Shown: in pieces, positions 16,700-24,096 of the stretch
Layout: the number at the start of each line of letters is the position of its first letter
Numbering within the stretch: the stretch's first letter is position 1
NCBI RefSeq assembly: GCF_001667115.1
Contig: NZ_LZIJ01000171.1
Location: 212,882-276,881 of the forward strand
Direction of reading: 5' to 3'
DNA length: 64,000 nucleotides
Source of the DNA: Mycobacterium sp. 852002-51163_SCH5372311
GTDB taxonomy: Bacteria > Actinomycetota > Actinomycetes > Mycobacteriales > Mycobacteriaceae
Made by a program: the position numbers and the translations under genes
The notes under the pieces: generated by a model
The model's input: only the letters and a program-made list of their open reading frames with translations
What the model was told of the DNA's origin: nothing
The model's database searches: none

Positions 16700-17046
16700 G
16701 CCTGGACAGGCACGGCATTCACGGCCGCCCGACGGCTGCCGAGCTGGTCGCGGCGGTCGCCGAGTTCCTCGAAACCGACGTCCGCGAAGCGACCGACGGA
16801 CAAGTGAACTTTCACGCCAGGGTGGCCGCCAACGCCTTGCGCATGGTCGAGCGTGAGTTGCTCGATGCCGGTGAACCGGCCGCCCGCGCGGCGCTTGCCA
16901 GCCTGGGCGCCGATGACCAAGCCCAGCTCGCCGCCGCCATCCGGGCGGGTCAGTTCGACGATCGGCTTCCGGACGTTTTTGCCTGCTTGCGGACTGTGGT
17001 GCTACATCGATTGGCGATTGCCCATCCTGGATACGCGCAGGGTTGA
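16696..17046 (+). CDS. DUF6285 small protein, LvaB-like kinase partner
   Basis: A 116-residue alpha-helical protein starting at the ATG that overlaps the kinase stop. It has the DUF6285 pattern: RPTAAELVAAVAEFL, then FHARVAANALRMVEREL and AAIRAGQFDD. In Pseudomonas putida the LvaB protein of this family has no known catalytic activity of its own but is needed for the LvaA kinase. Its position right after the kinase gene supports the same partnership here. Longer upstream starts would lie inside the kinase gene. Confidence 0.82.
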   Translation: MSLDRHGIHGRPTAAELVAAVAEFLETDVREATDGQVNFHARVAANALRMVERELLDAGEPAARAALASLGADDQAQLAAAIRAGQFDDRLPDVFACLRTVVLHRLAIAHPGYAQG

Positions 17047-17083
17047 GCGACCGGATACTGATCGGGCAGAGAGGAGCAGGGAC

Positions 17084-17527
17084 ATGGCGGGGGTCGAGAT
17101 CAACATCGTCGACGAAGTGGCCGACCGGCTGTTCACCGCCATCGAGAACGGTGACCGAGCGGCGGTGGCTCAACTGTGGGACGACGGCATCGCGGTGTGG
17201 CGAGTAGGCACCGCCCGCGATAACGACAAGGCCCGCGCGCTGCGGGTCATCGATTGGTTCATCGGGGTCACCAGCCGGCGCAGCTACCAGATCCTCGACC
17301 GGGTGCTGTTCGACGACGGGTCCGTCCGGGGCTTTGTGCAGCAGCACATCCTGCAGGCCACGGGTCATGCCGGCGAGTCGATCTCGCTGCGGGTGTGCAT
17401 CGTGATCAAGTTGGGCGCAAACGGTCTGATCAGCCGGATCGACGAATATTTCGACCCAGCCGGGATCGCCCCGCTGCTCGAAGGCGGCGATGCCGGCGAT
17501 GGAGTTTCGACGCGGGCGGTGAGGTGA
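17084..17527 (+). CDS. SnoaL/NTF2-like protein
   Basis: A 147-residue protein with a strong Shine-Dalgarno (gaggag) before the ATG. The sequence has the cone-fold pattern of SnoaL-like/NTF2 proteins: an N-terminal helix (VADRLFTAIENGDRAAVAQL), WDDGIAVW, and C-terminal strands ending ISRIDEYFDPAGIAPLL. These proteins are isomerases, hydratases, cyclases or simple binding proteins, so the activity cannot be stated. It lies 37 bp behind the DUF6285 gene and 3 bp before the YceI gene, so it may be the operon's next-to-last gene. Confidence 0.75.
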   Translation: MAGVEINIVDEVADRLFTAIENGDRAAVAQLWDDGIAVWRVGTARDNDKARALRVIDWFIGVTSRRSYQILDRVLFDDGSVRGFVQQHILQATGHAGESISLRVCIVIKLGANGLISRIDEYFDPAGIAPLLEGGDAGDGVSTRAVR

Positions 17528-17530
17528 GCC

Positions 17531-18067
17531 ATGACGACGCTGGAAACATTGCTGAACGATCCCGACGCGGCCGGCGTCTGGAACCTGGTTCCGGACAAGT
17601 CGACCGTCGCATTCAAGATCAAGAACATGTGGGGGCTGGTGCCGGTCAAAGGCCGGTTCACCGAGTTCAGCGGCGACGGGCAGCTGACTGCCAAGGGCGC
17701 CGTCTTCGGCCGGGTCGACATCCGTGTCGCGTCCTTGCAGACCGGCATCCGCCGGCGCGACCGGCACCTGCTCTCCGCCGACTTCTTCGACGCAGAACGC
17801 TTCCCCGAGATCAGCGTTGTCGTCACCGGTCTCCAACCGTCCACCGGCAACGCCGCAGACCTGAGGACAAGCTTCACCATCAAGGGCGCTACCGCCGAGG
17901 TGCCGCTGCCGGTCACCGTCACCGAACTCGCCGACGGCTCGATCCGGGTTGCCGGGGAAACCAAGATCGATCGATTCCAGTTCGGCGTCGACTGGGACAT
18001 GCGCGGCATGATCGGCGCGGAGGCGACGGTACGAACAGAAGCCATCTTCGTGCGGGCGCCCCAGTAG
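17531..18067 (+). CDS. YceI family lipid-binding protein
   Basis: A 178-residue YceI-fold beta barrel. Typical parts are WNLVPDKSTVAFKIKNMWG, VKGRFTEFSG, DRHLLSADFFDAERFPEI and the closing strand IDRFQFGVDWDMRG. Family members bind polyisoprenoid or other amphiphilic lipids in the barrel. No signal peptide is present, so a cytosolic role is likely. The last codons and the stop lie inside the first unit of a 17-bp tandem repeat. Its closeness to the SnoaL gene suggests co-transcription with the catabolic operon. Confidence 0.85.
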   Translation: MTTLETLLNDPDAAGVWNLVPDKSTVAFKIKNMWGLVPVKGRFTEFSGDGQLTAKGAVFGRVDIRVASLQTGIRRRDRHLLSADFFDAERFPEISVVVTGLQPSTGNAADLRTSFTIKGATAEVPLPVTVTELADGSIRVAGETKIDRFQFGVDWDMRGMIGAEATVRTEAIFVRAPQ

Positions 18068-18111
18068 GCCAGGCGCCCCAGTAGGCCAGGCGCCCCAGTA
18101 GGCCGGGCGTC
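18055..18111 (+). repeat. 17-bp tandem repeat, about 3.3 copies
   Basis: The unit ccagtaggccaggcgcc occurs exactly at 18061-18077 and 18078-18094, and with two changes at 18095-18111; ggcgcc at 18055-18060 is a partial leading copy. The first unit contains the YceI stop codon, and each unit carries TAG. The array separates yceI from the response regulator gene and is a possible variable-number locus. Confidence 0.85.
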
Positions 18112-18118
18112 GTCCCAG

Positions 18119-18124
18119 TACGAT
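18119..18124 (+). promoter_or_regulatory. -10 element (TACGAT) of a leaderless promoter
   Basis: TACGAT at 18119-18124 is followed by 7 bases and the GTG at 18132, the spacing of mycobacterial leaderless transcripts. It starts just after the tandem repeat, so the repeat occupies the -35 side of this promoter. Confidence 0.45.
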
Positions 18125-18131
18125 CTGCACC

Positions 18132-18533
18132 GTGCCCGCCTCCAACGACACATTGCGGATCCTCGTCTACAGCAACAACGTCCAAACCCGCGAACGCGTG
18201 ATGCAGGCACTGGGCAAACAGCTGCACCCGGAGCTGCCCGAGTTGAGCTACGTCGAGGTTGCGACCGGCCCGATGGTGCTGCGCACCATGGACGAGGGCG
18301 GCATCGACCTGGTCATTCTGGACGGTGAGGCCACCCCGACCGGGGGCATGGGAATCGCCAAGCAGCTCAAAGACGAACTCGAGACATGTCCGCCGATTCT
18401 GGTGCTCACCGGCCGGCCCGACGATGCCTGGCTGGCCACCTGGTCGCGCGCCGAGGCAGCGGTGCCCCATCCCATCGATCCGATTGTGCTGGGCCGCACG
18501 GTGCTCGGACTGCTGCGCGCTCCCGCGCATTAA
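18132..18533 (+). CDS. Atypical response-regulator receiver protein (Rv3143-like)
   Basis: A 133-residue stand-alone receiver-like protein without an output domain. It retains the LRILVYSNN opening strand, the VILDGEATPTGGMG segment around the phospho-acceptor (Asp in VILDG) and a PPILVLTGRP strand. However, the acidic pair at the end of strand 1 is replaced by Ser-Asn and the conserved Lys after strand 5 is not evident (VPHPIDP), so normal phosphorylation is doubtful. M. tuberculosis Rv3143 lies in the same place upstream of nuo. It may modulate the operon or another process; this is inference from synteny. Confidence 0.78.
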   Translation: MPASNDTLRILVYSNNVQTRERVMQALGKQLHPELPELSYVEVATGPMVLRTMDEGGIDLVILDGEATPTGGMGIAKQLKDELETCPPILVLTGRPDDAWLATWSRAEAAVPHPIDPIVLGRTVLGLLRAPAH

Positions 18534-19037
18534 CGGAACGGTGGCCTTCTGGCCCCACGCCGGCGCCGGTCCGCCCCATCCGTCACATCATTTCCACCAG
18601 TCACGGGAAAGGTCGGGTGCATCGGCTCACAGATGTGCTAGCGCCGGCGCTAGCGCTTTCCGGAACCGATTAATAGCGCCCGCGCCGGTGCGGAAGTGAC
18701 ACCTGTGACTACGGCAGTGAAGGCCCATAGCTGCGAGGGCGGCTCACGTTTACGCCCGAGATCAATCAGTCGAATGCTTCCGCGCGCATCTTGACGTCAG
18801 GCAATGCGGGCCTGTGTGGCTGATGTGGCCTCGGACGGGGCCCTGCACCGATGAAATCCGGTGCATCGATGCGCAGCCGAGCACCCGCAGCCAAAGCCCC
18901 ACCCCGGGCACGTGCTCCGAGCGTCGCGACGCTATGTTGAAGGTCACTGTGACGGCTCAAAAACCCGGTCCGTCACAGCAGCCCGGTCACCCGCCCGGCC
19001 GCTGCCAAGCGGCCCGTACGACGGATCATGGAGCGAG
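18534..19037. other. 504-bp gene-free nuo leader region with inverted repeats
   Basis: I see no credible gene here; short open frames lack family signals. The region should hold the nuo promoter. Structured elements are an 18-bp palindrome (18637-18654), a hairpin TGCACCG-N8-CGGTGCA (18844-18865) and GTCACTGTGAC (18943-18953) near a TATGTT hexamer at 18933-18938. None matches a regulator site I can name. Confidence 0.6.
18637..18654. repeat. Perfect 18-bp palindrome in the nuo leader
   Basis: gctagcgccggcgctagc is its own reverse complement over all 18 bases. It lies 104 bp after the response regulator stop and about 380 bp before nuoA. It could be a protein operator or the stem of a terminator; no T run follows. 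Confidence 0.75.
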
Positions 19038-19415
19038 TTGAACGTCTACATACCCATCCTGGTGCTGGGTGCGATCGCGACCGCGTTTGCCGTGGGCTCG
19101 GTTGCGATCGCCAGCCTGGTCGGCCCATCGCGGTACAACCGCTCCAAGCAGGCCGCCTACGAATGCGGGATTGAGCCGACCGACAGCCCGGTCAGCGGCC
19201 CGCAGGCGACCAGCGGCCAGCGGTTCCCGGTGAAGTACTACCTGACCGCAATGTTGTTCATCGTCTTCGACATCGAAATCGTGTTCCTTTACCCCTGGGC
19301 CGTCAGTTTCGACGCGCTGGGGATGTTCGCGCTGGTCGAGATGGTGATTTTCATGCTGACGGTTTTCGTGGCCTACGCCTACGTGTGGCGGCGCGGGGGC
19401 CTGACGTGGGATTGA
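19038..19415 (+). CDS. nuoA: NADH-quinone oxidoreductase subunit A
   Basis: Membrane subunit of complex I, 125 residues with three membrane helices (about 3-27, 68-90, 95-115). The family marker YECGIEP is present, and FDIEIVFLYPWAVSF is the conserved helix-2 segment. The start is TTG at 19038 with GGAG 4 bases upstream; the protein then begins NVYIPILVL like other mycobacterial NuoA proteins, and no ATG or GTG is in frame nearby. It is the first of 14 nuo genes in standard order. Confidence 0.95.
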   Translation: MNVYIPILVLGAIATAFAVGSVAIASLVGPSRYNRSKQAAYECGIEPTDSPVSGPQATSGQRFPVKYYLTAMLFIVFDIEIVFLYPWAVSFDALGMFALVEMVIFMLTVFVAYAYVWRRGGLTWD

Positions 19416-19422
19416 GGTAAGC

Positions 19423-19977
19423 ATGGGCCTGGAAGAACAGCTGCCCGGTGGGATTCTGCTGTCAACTGTCGAGAAGGTCGCGGGTTACGTCCGCAAGAAC
19501 TCGTTGTGGCCGGCGACCTTCGGGTTGGCCTGCTGTGCCATCGAGATGATGGCAACCGCGGGACCGCGCTTCGACCTCGCGAGGTTCGGAATGGAGCGGT
19601 TCTCCGCCACGCCCCGGCAGGCCGATCTGATGATCGTCGCGGGCCGGGTCAGTCAGAAGATGGCGCCGGTGTTGCGCCAGATCTATGACCAGATGGCCGA
19701 GCCGAAGTGGGTGCTGTCGATGGGCGTGTGCGCCTCCTCGGGCGGCATGTTCAACAACTACGCGATCGTGCAGGGCGTGGACCATGTTGTCCCGGTGGAC
19801 ATTTACCTACCTGGCTGCCCTCCGCGCCCGGAGATGTTGCTGTACGCAATCCTCAAGCTGCACGAGAAGATTCAGGAAATGCCGTTGGGCGTCAACCGTG
19901 AGCAGGCCATCGCCGAGGCCGAGCAGGCAGCGCTGGCCGCCAGGCCCACCATCGAGATGCACGGGTTGCTGCGATGA
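19423..19977 (+). CDS. nuoB: NADH-quinone oxidoreductase subunit B
   Basis: A 184-residue peripheral subunit that carries cluster N2, the last [4Fe-4S] centre before quinone. The four cysteine ligands are visible: Cys37 and Cys38 (GLACCAIEMM), Cys103 (GVCASSGGMF) and Cys132 (YLPGCPPRPE). It lies 7 bp after nuoA and overlaps nuoC by 4 bp. The C-terminal Ala/Glu-rich extension is common in actinobacterial NuoB. Confidence 0.97.
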   Translation: MGLEEQLPGGILLSTVEKVAGYVRKNSLWPATFGLACCAIEMMATAGPRFDLARFGMERFSATPRQADLMIVAGRVSQKMAPVLRQIYDQMAEPKWVLSMGVCASSGGMFNNYAIVQGVDHVVPVDIYLPGCPPRPEMLLYAILKLHEKIQEMPLGVNREQAIAEAEQAALAARPTIEMHGLLR

Positions 19978-20687
19978 GCTCGCCGGATCAGGACCCGCAG
20001 GAGGCGACCACCCGCGCCGGATCGACCGCCGAAGTGGTCGACGTTCGCCGCGGCATGTTCGGCGTCCAGGGCACTGGCGACACCTCCGGATACGGACGGC
20101 TGGTGCGCGAGGTCGCCCTGCCCGGCGGCAGCCCCCGGCCCTACGGCAGCTATTTCGACGACATCGCCGATCGGCTGGCCGAGGCACTCAAGGGCGACGA
20201 CCTCGAATTCGACGACGCCATCGAGAAAGTCGTGGTGTACCGCGACGAACTGACCCTGCATGTGCGCCGCGACCTGCTGCCGCAGGTGGCACGGCGGCTG
20301 CGCGACGAACCGCAGTTGCGCTTCGAGCTGTGCCTTGGCGTCAGCGGCGTCCACTACCCGCACGAGACCGACCGTGAGCTGCACGCGGTCTACCCGCTGC
20401 AGTCGATCACCCACAACCGCCGGCTGCGGCTGGAAGTGGCTGCGCCGGACGGTGATCCACACATCCCGTCGCTGTACGACGTCTACCCGACCAACGACTG
20501 GCACGAGCGCGAGACCTACGACTTCTTCGGGATCATCTTCGACGGTCACCCGTCGCTGACCCGAATCGAGATGCCGGATGACTGGCATGGACATCCGCAA
20601 CGCAAGGACTATCCACTGGGCGGAATTCCGGTGGAATACAAGGGCGCACAGATACCTCCGCCCGACGAGCGCAGAGGCTACAACTGA
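19974..20687 (+). CDS. nuoC: NADH-quinone oxidoreductase subunit C
   Basis: A 237-residue 30-kDa-type subunit of the hydrophilic arm. The N-terminal 50 residues are a mycobacterial extension. The core has LRFELCLGVSGVHYP and the family signature ERETYDFFGIIFDGHP, followed by RIEMPDDWHGHPQRKDYPL. It is separate from NuoD here, unlike the fused NuoCD of E. coli. It overlaps nuoB by 4 bp and is followed 18 bp later by nuoD. Confidence 0.96.
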   Translation: MSSPDQDPQEATTRAGSTAEVVDVRRGMFGVQGTGDTSGYGRLVREVALPGGSPRPYGSYFDDIADRLAEALKGDDLEFDDAIEKVVVYRDELTLHVRRDLLPQVARRLRDEPQLRFELCLGVSGVHYPHETDRELHAVYPLQSITHNRRLRLEVAAPDGDPHIPSLYDVYPTNDWHERETYDFFGIIFDGHPSLTRIEMPDDWHGHPQRKDYPLGGIPVEYKGAQIPPPDERRGYN

Positions 20688-20705
20688 GATGGAAGCCGAG
20701 CAAAG

Positions 20706-21998
20706 ATGACCGAAACCGTCGTGGTCGCCGGCGGGCAGGACTGGAACGAGATCGTCGAGGCCGCCCGCAACGCGGATCCCGGTGAACGCATCGTCGTCAA
20801 CATGGGCCCCCAGCACCCGTCCACCCACGGCGTGCTGCGCCTGATCCTGGAGATCGAAGGCGAGACGGTCACCGAGGTCCGCTGCGGAATCGGCTACCTG
20901 CACACCGGAATCGAGAAGAACCTGGAGTACCGCTACTGGACCCAGGGCGTCACCTTCGTGACCCGGATGGACTATCTGTCACCGCTTTTCAACGAAACCG
21001 CCTTCTGCCTGGGCGTGGAGAAGCTACTGGGCATCACCGACGAAATACCGGAGCGCGTCAACGTCATCCGAGTGATGATGATGGAGCTCAACCGGATCTC
21101 CTCGCACCTCGTCGCATTGGCCACCGGCGGGATGGAACTGGGCGCGATGACCGCAATGTTCATCGGCTTCCGGGGGCGCGAATACATCCTCAACATCTTC
21201 GAATTGATCACTGGTTTGCGGATGAATCACGGCTACATCCGGCCCGGCGGCGTGGCTCAGGACCTGCCGCCCGACGCGGTCAGCAAGATCGCGGATTCCC
21301 TCGAGCCGCTGCGGCAAGCACTGCGCGACATGGGTGATCTGCTCAATGAGAACGCCATCTGGAAGGCGCGCACCCAGGACATCGGCTATCTGGACCTCGA
21401 AGGATGCATGGCGCTGGGCGTCACCGGCCCGATCCTGCGTTCCACCGGGTTGCCGCACGACCTGCGCAAGAGCGAACCCTATTGCGGCTACGAAAACTAC
21501 GAATTCGACGTGATCACCGACGAGGGTTGTGATGCCTACGGGCGCTACATCATTCGCGTCAAAGAAATGTCGGAGTCGCTAAAGATCGTCGAGCAATGCC
21601 TGGACAAGTTGCGGCCGGGCCCGACCATGATCGAGGACCGCAAGATCGCCTGGCCGGCCGACCTGAAGGTGGGCCCCGACGGCATGGGCAACTCGCCCGA
21701 ACACATCGCCAAGATCATGGGCAGCTCGATGGAGGCGCTGATCCACCACTTCAAGCTGGTGACCGAGGGCATTCGCGTACCGGCTGGCCAGGTTTACGTG
21801 GCGGTCGAATCGCCGCGCGGAGAGCTCGGCGTGCACATGGTCAGCGACGGCGGGACCCGCCCCTACCGGGTGCACTACCGCGATCCCTCGTTCACCAACC
21901 TGCAAGCGGTGGCGGCGATGTGCGAGGGCGGGATGGTCGCCGACCTGATCACCGCGGTCGCCAGCATCGACCCGGTCATGGGCGGGGTGGATCGATGA
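20706..21998 (+). CDS. nuoD: NADH-quinone oxidoreductase subunit D
   Basis: The 430-residue 49-kDa-type subunit that forms the quinone site with NuoB. Signatures are NMGPQHPSTHGVLRL near residue 35, CGIGYLHTGIEKN, and the C-terminal PRGELGVHMVSDG with the Cys-free end VASIDPVMGGVDR. Residues of the former NiFe-hydrogenase metal site are replaced, as normal for complex I. Its stop overlaps nuoE as ATGA. Confidence 0.97.
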   Translation: MTETVVVAGGQDWNEIVEAARNADPGERIVVNMGPQHPSTHGVLRLILEIEGETVTEVRCGIGYLHTGIEKNLEYRYWTQGVTFVTRMDYLSPLFNETAFCLGVEKLLGITDEIPERVNVIRVMMMELNRISSHLVALATGGMELGAMTAMFIGFRGREYILNIFELITGLRMNHGYIRPGGVAQDLPPDAVSKIADSLEPLRQALRDMGDLLNENAIWKARTQDIGYLDLEGCMALGVTGPILRSTGLPHDLRKSEPYCGYENYEFDVITDEGCDAYGRYIIRVKEMSESLKIVEQCLDKLRPGPTMIEDRKIAWPADLKVGPDGMGNSPEHIAKIMGSSMEALIHHFKLVTEGIRVPAGQVYVAVESPRGELGVHMVSDGGTRPYRVHYRDPSFTNLQAVAAMCEGGMVADLITAVASIDPVMGGVDR

Positions 21999-22774
21999 CC
22001 GGACCGCAAGGCCAGCCGGTGTTCATCCGGCTCGGCCCGCCGCCGGACGAGCCCAACCAGTTCGTCGTCGAGGGCGCCCCGCAGTCCTATCCGCCCGACG
22101 TGCGGGCGCGGTTGGAGGTCGACGCCAAAGAGATCATGGGTCGCTACCCCAGCAAGCGGTCGGCGTTGCTGCCGCTGCTGCACCTGGTCCAGTCCGAGGA
22201 CTCTTACCTGACCCCGGCCGGTTTGGAGTTCTGCTCCGACCTGCTGGGACTGACCGGCGCCGAGGTCTCGGCGGTGGCCAGCTTCTACAGCATGTACCGG
22301 CGCGGCCCCACCGGTAACTACCTGGTCGGCGTCTGCACCAACACGCTGTGCGCCGTGATGGGCGGCGACGCCATCTTCGAAAGCCTCAAGGACCATCTGG
22401 GCATCGGCAACGACGAGACGACCGACGACGGAACCGTCACCCTGCAGCACATCGAATGCAACGCCGCCTGCGACTACGCACCGGTGGTGATGGTCAACTG
22501 GGAATTCTTCGACAACCAGACCCCCGAGTCCGCGCGCGAACTCGTCGACTCGCTGCGCTCCGGCGAGCCCAAGGAGCCCACCCGCGGCGCTCCGCTGTGT
22601 GCCTTCCGGGAGACGTCGCGCATCCTGGCCGGCCTACCCGACCCCCGGCCCGACCAGGGCCAGGGCGGCGCCGGCGCGGCCACACTGGCCGGACTGCGGG
22701 TCGCGCAAGAAAACGGCATGGAGGCACCGGAGCCACCGACGGCGCCGGAGACCAAGTCGCAGGAGCAGTCATGA
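21995..22774 (+). CDS. nuoE: NADH-quinone oxidoreductase subunit E
   Basis: A 259-residue 24-kDa-type subunit with the N1a [2Fe-2S] thioredoxin-like domain. Ligands are Cys114 and Cys119 (GVCTNTLCAVMG) and Cys155 and Cys159 (ECNAACDYAP). A C-terminal tail of about 70 Pro/Gly-rich residues extends past the E. coli-type length, as in other mycobacteria. The start overlaps the nuoD stop by 4 bp; longer open frames upstream lie inside nuoD. Confidence 0.96.
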   Translation: MTGPQGQPVFIRLGPPPDEPNQFVVEGAPQSYPPDVRARLEVDAKEIMGRYPSKRSALLPLLHLVQSEDSYLTPAGLEFCSDLLGLTGAEVSAVASFYSMYRRGPTGNYLVGVCTNTLCAVMGGDAIFESLKDHLGIGNDETTDDGTVTLQHIECNAACDYAPVVMVNWEFFDNQTPESARELVDSLRSGEPKEPTRGAPLCAFRETSRILAGLPDPRPDQGQGGAGAATLAGLRVAQENGMEAPEPPTAPETKSQEQS

Positions 22775-24096
22775 GCGGCCAGGCCACCCCGTTGACCCCG
22801 GTGATCACCCGCTACTGGGACGACCCCGAGTCGTGGTCGCTGGCGACCTATCAACGCCACGACGGCTATAAGGCCATGGCGAAGGCGCTGGAGATGGAGC
22901 CCGACGCAGTACTGGGCACCGTCAAGGATTCCGGGCTGCGCGGGCGTGGCGGCGCGGGATTCTCGACCGGGACGAAGTGGTCGTTCATCCCGCAGGGCGA
23001 CACCGGCCCGGCCGCCAAGCCGCACTACCTGGTGGTCAACGCCGACGAGTCGGAACCCGGTACGTGCAAAGACATTCCGCTGATGCTGGCCACGCCGCAT
23101 GTGCTGATCGAAGGCGTCATCATCGCCTCCTACGCCATCCGGGCCAGCCACGCCTTCATCTACGTGCGCGGCGAAGTGCTGCCGGTGCTGCGCCGCCTGC
23201 AGAACGCGGTGGCCGAGGCGTATCAGGCCGGCTTCCTGGGCCGCGACATCAACGGTTCGGGTTTCGACCTGGAGCTGGTGGTGCACGCCGGCGCCGGTGC
23301 CTACATCTGCGGTGAGGAAACCGCGCTGCTCGACTCGCTGGAGGGCCGGCGCGGCCAGCCGCGGTTGCGGCCGCCCTTCCCCGCCGTGGCCGGCCTTTAC
23401 GGCTGCCCGACGGTGATCAACAACGTCGAGACGATCGCCAGCGTGCCGCCGATCATTCTCTACGGCGTCGACTGGTTCCGGTCGATGGGCAGCGAGAAAT
23501 CGCCTGGCTTCACGCTGTATTCGCTGTCCGGACACGTCACCCGACCGGGCCAGTACGAGGCCCCGCTGGGCATCACGTTGCGTGAGCTGCTCGACTACGC
23601 CGGCGGCGTGCGCGCGGGGCATCGGCTCAAGTTCTGGACCCCGGGCGGGTCGTCGACGCCGCTGCTCACCGACGAGCACCTCGACGTCCCGCTGGACTAC
23701 GAGGGCGTCGGCGCGGCCGGCTCGATGCTGGGCACCAAGGCGCTGGAGATCTTCGACGAAACCACCTGCGTGGTGCGCGCGGTGCGCCGCTGGACCGAGT
23801 TCTACGCGCACGAGTCCTGCGGTAAATGCACGCCCTGCCGGGAGGGCACCTTCTGGCTGGACAAGATCTACGAGCGGCTGGAAACCGGCAAGGGCACCTA
23901 CGAGGATCTCGACAAGCTGCTGGACATCTCCGACGCCATTTTGGGAAAGTCGTTCTGCGCCTTGGGCGATGGCGCCGCCAGTCCGGTGATGTCGTCGATC
24001 GAGTACTTCCGCGACGAGTACGTCGCGCACGTCGAAGGAGGCGGGTGCCCGTTCGACCCCCGAGACTCCATGCTCACCCCAGACGGAAAGGCATGA
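22771..24096 (+). CDS. nuoF: NADH-quinone oxidoreductase subunit F
   Basis: The 441-residue NADH- and FMN-binding subunit. GLRGRGGAGFSTGTKW near residue 50 is the NADH loop, NADESEPGTCKD the FMN-binding part, GAGAYICGEETALLDSLEG the second flavin/NADH signature, and ESCGKCTPCREG holds three Cys ligands of cluster N3 with the fourth in KSFCALGDGA. ATG at 22771 overlaps the nuoE stop, and its own stop overlaps nuoG. Confidence 0.97.
   Translation: MSGQATPLTPVITRYWDDPESWSLATYQRHDGYKAMAKALEMEPDAVLGTVKDSGLRGRGGAGFSTGTKWSFIPQGDTGPAAKPHYLVVNADESEPGTCKDIPLMLATPHVLIEGVIIASYAIRASHAFIYVRGEVLPVLRRLQNAVAEAYQAGFLGRDINGSGFDLELVVHAGAGAYICGEETALLDSLEGRRGQPRLRPPFPAVAGLYGCPTVINNVETIASVPPIILYGVDWFRSMGSEKSPGFTLYSLSGHVTRPGQYEAPLGITLRELLDYAGGVRAGHRLKFWTPGGSSTPLLTDEHLDVPLDYEGVGAAGSMLGTKALEIFDETTCVVRAVRRWTEFYAHESCGKCTPCREGTFWLDKIYERLETGKGTYEDLDKLLDISDAILGKSFCALGDGAASPVMSSIEYFRDEYVAHVEGGGCPFDPRDSMLTPDGKA

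Noticed and set aside
18943..18953. CRP site upstream of nuoA
   Set aside because: GTCACTGTGAC has half-sites in the reverse order and spacing of the TGTGA-N6-TCACA consensus.
18814..19041. Short open frame in the nuo leader
   Set aside because: No family resemblance and no convincing ribosome site; it crosses the nuoA start.
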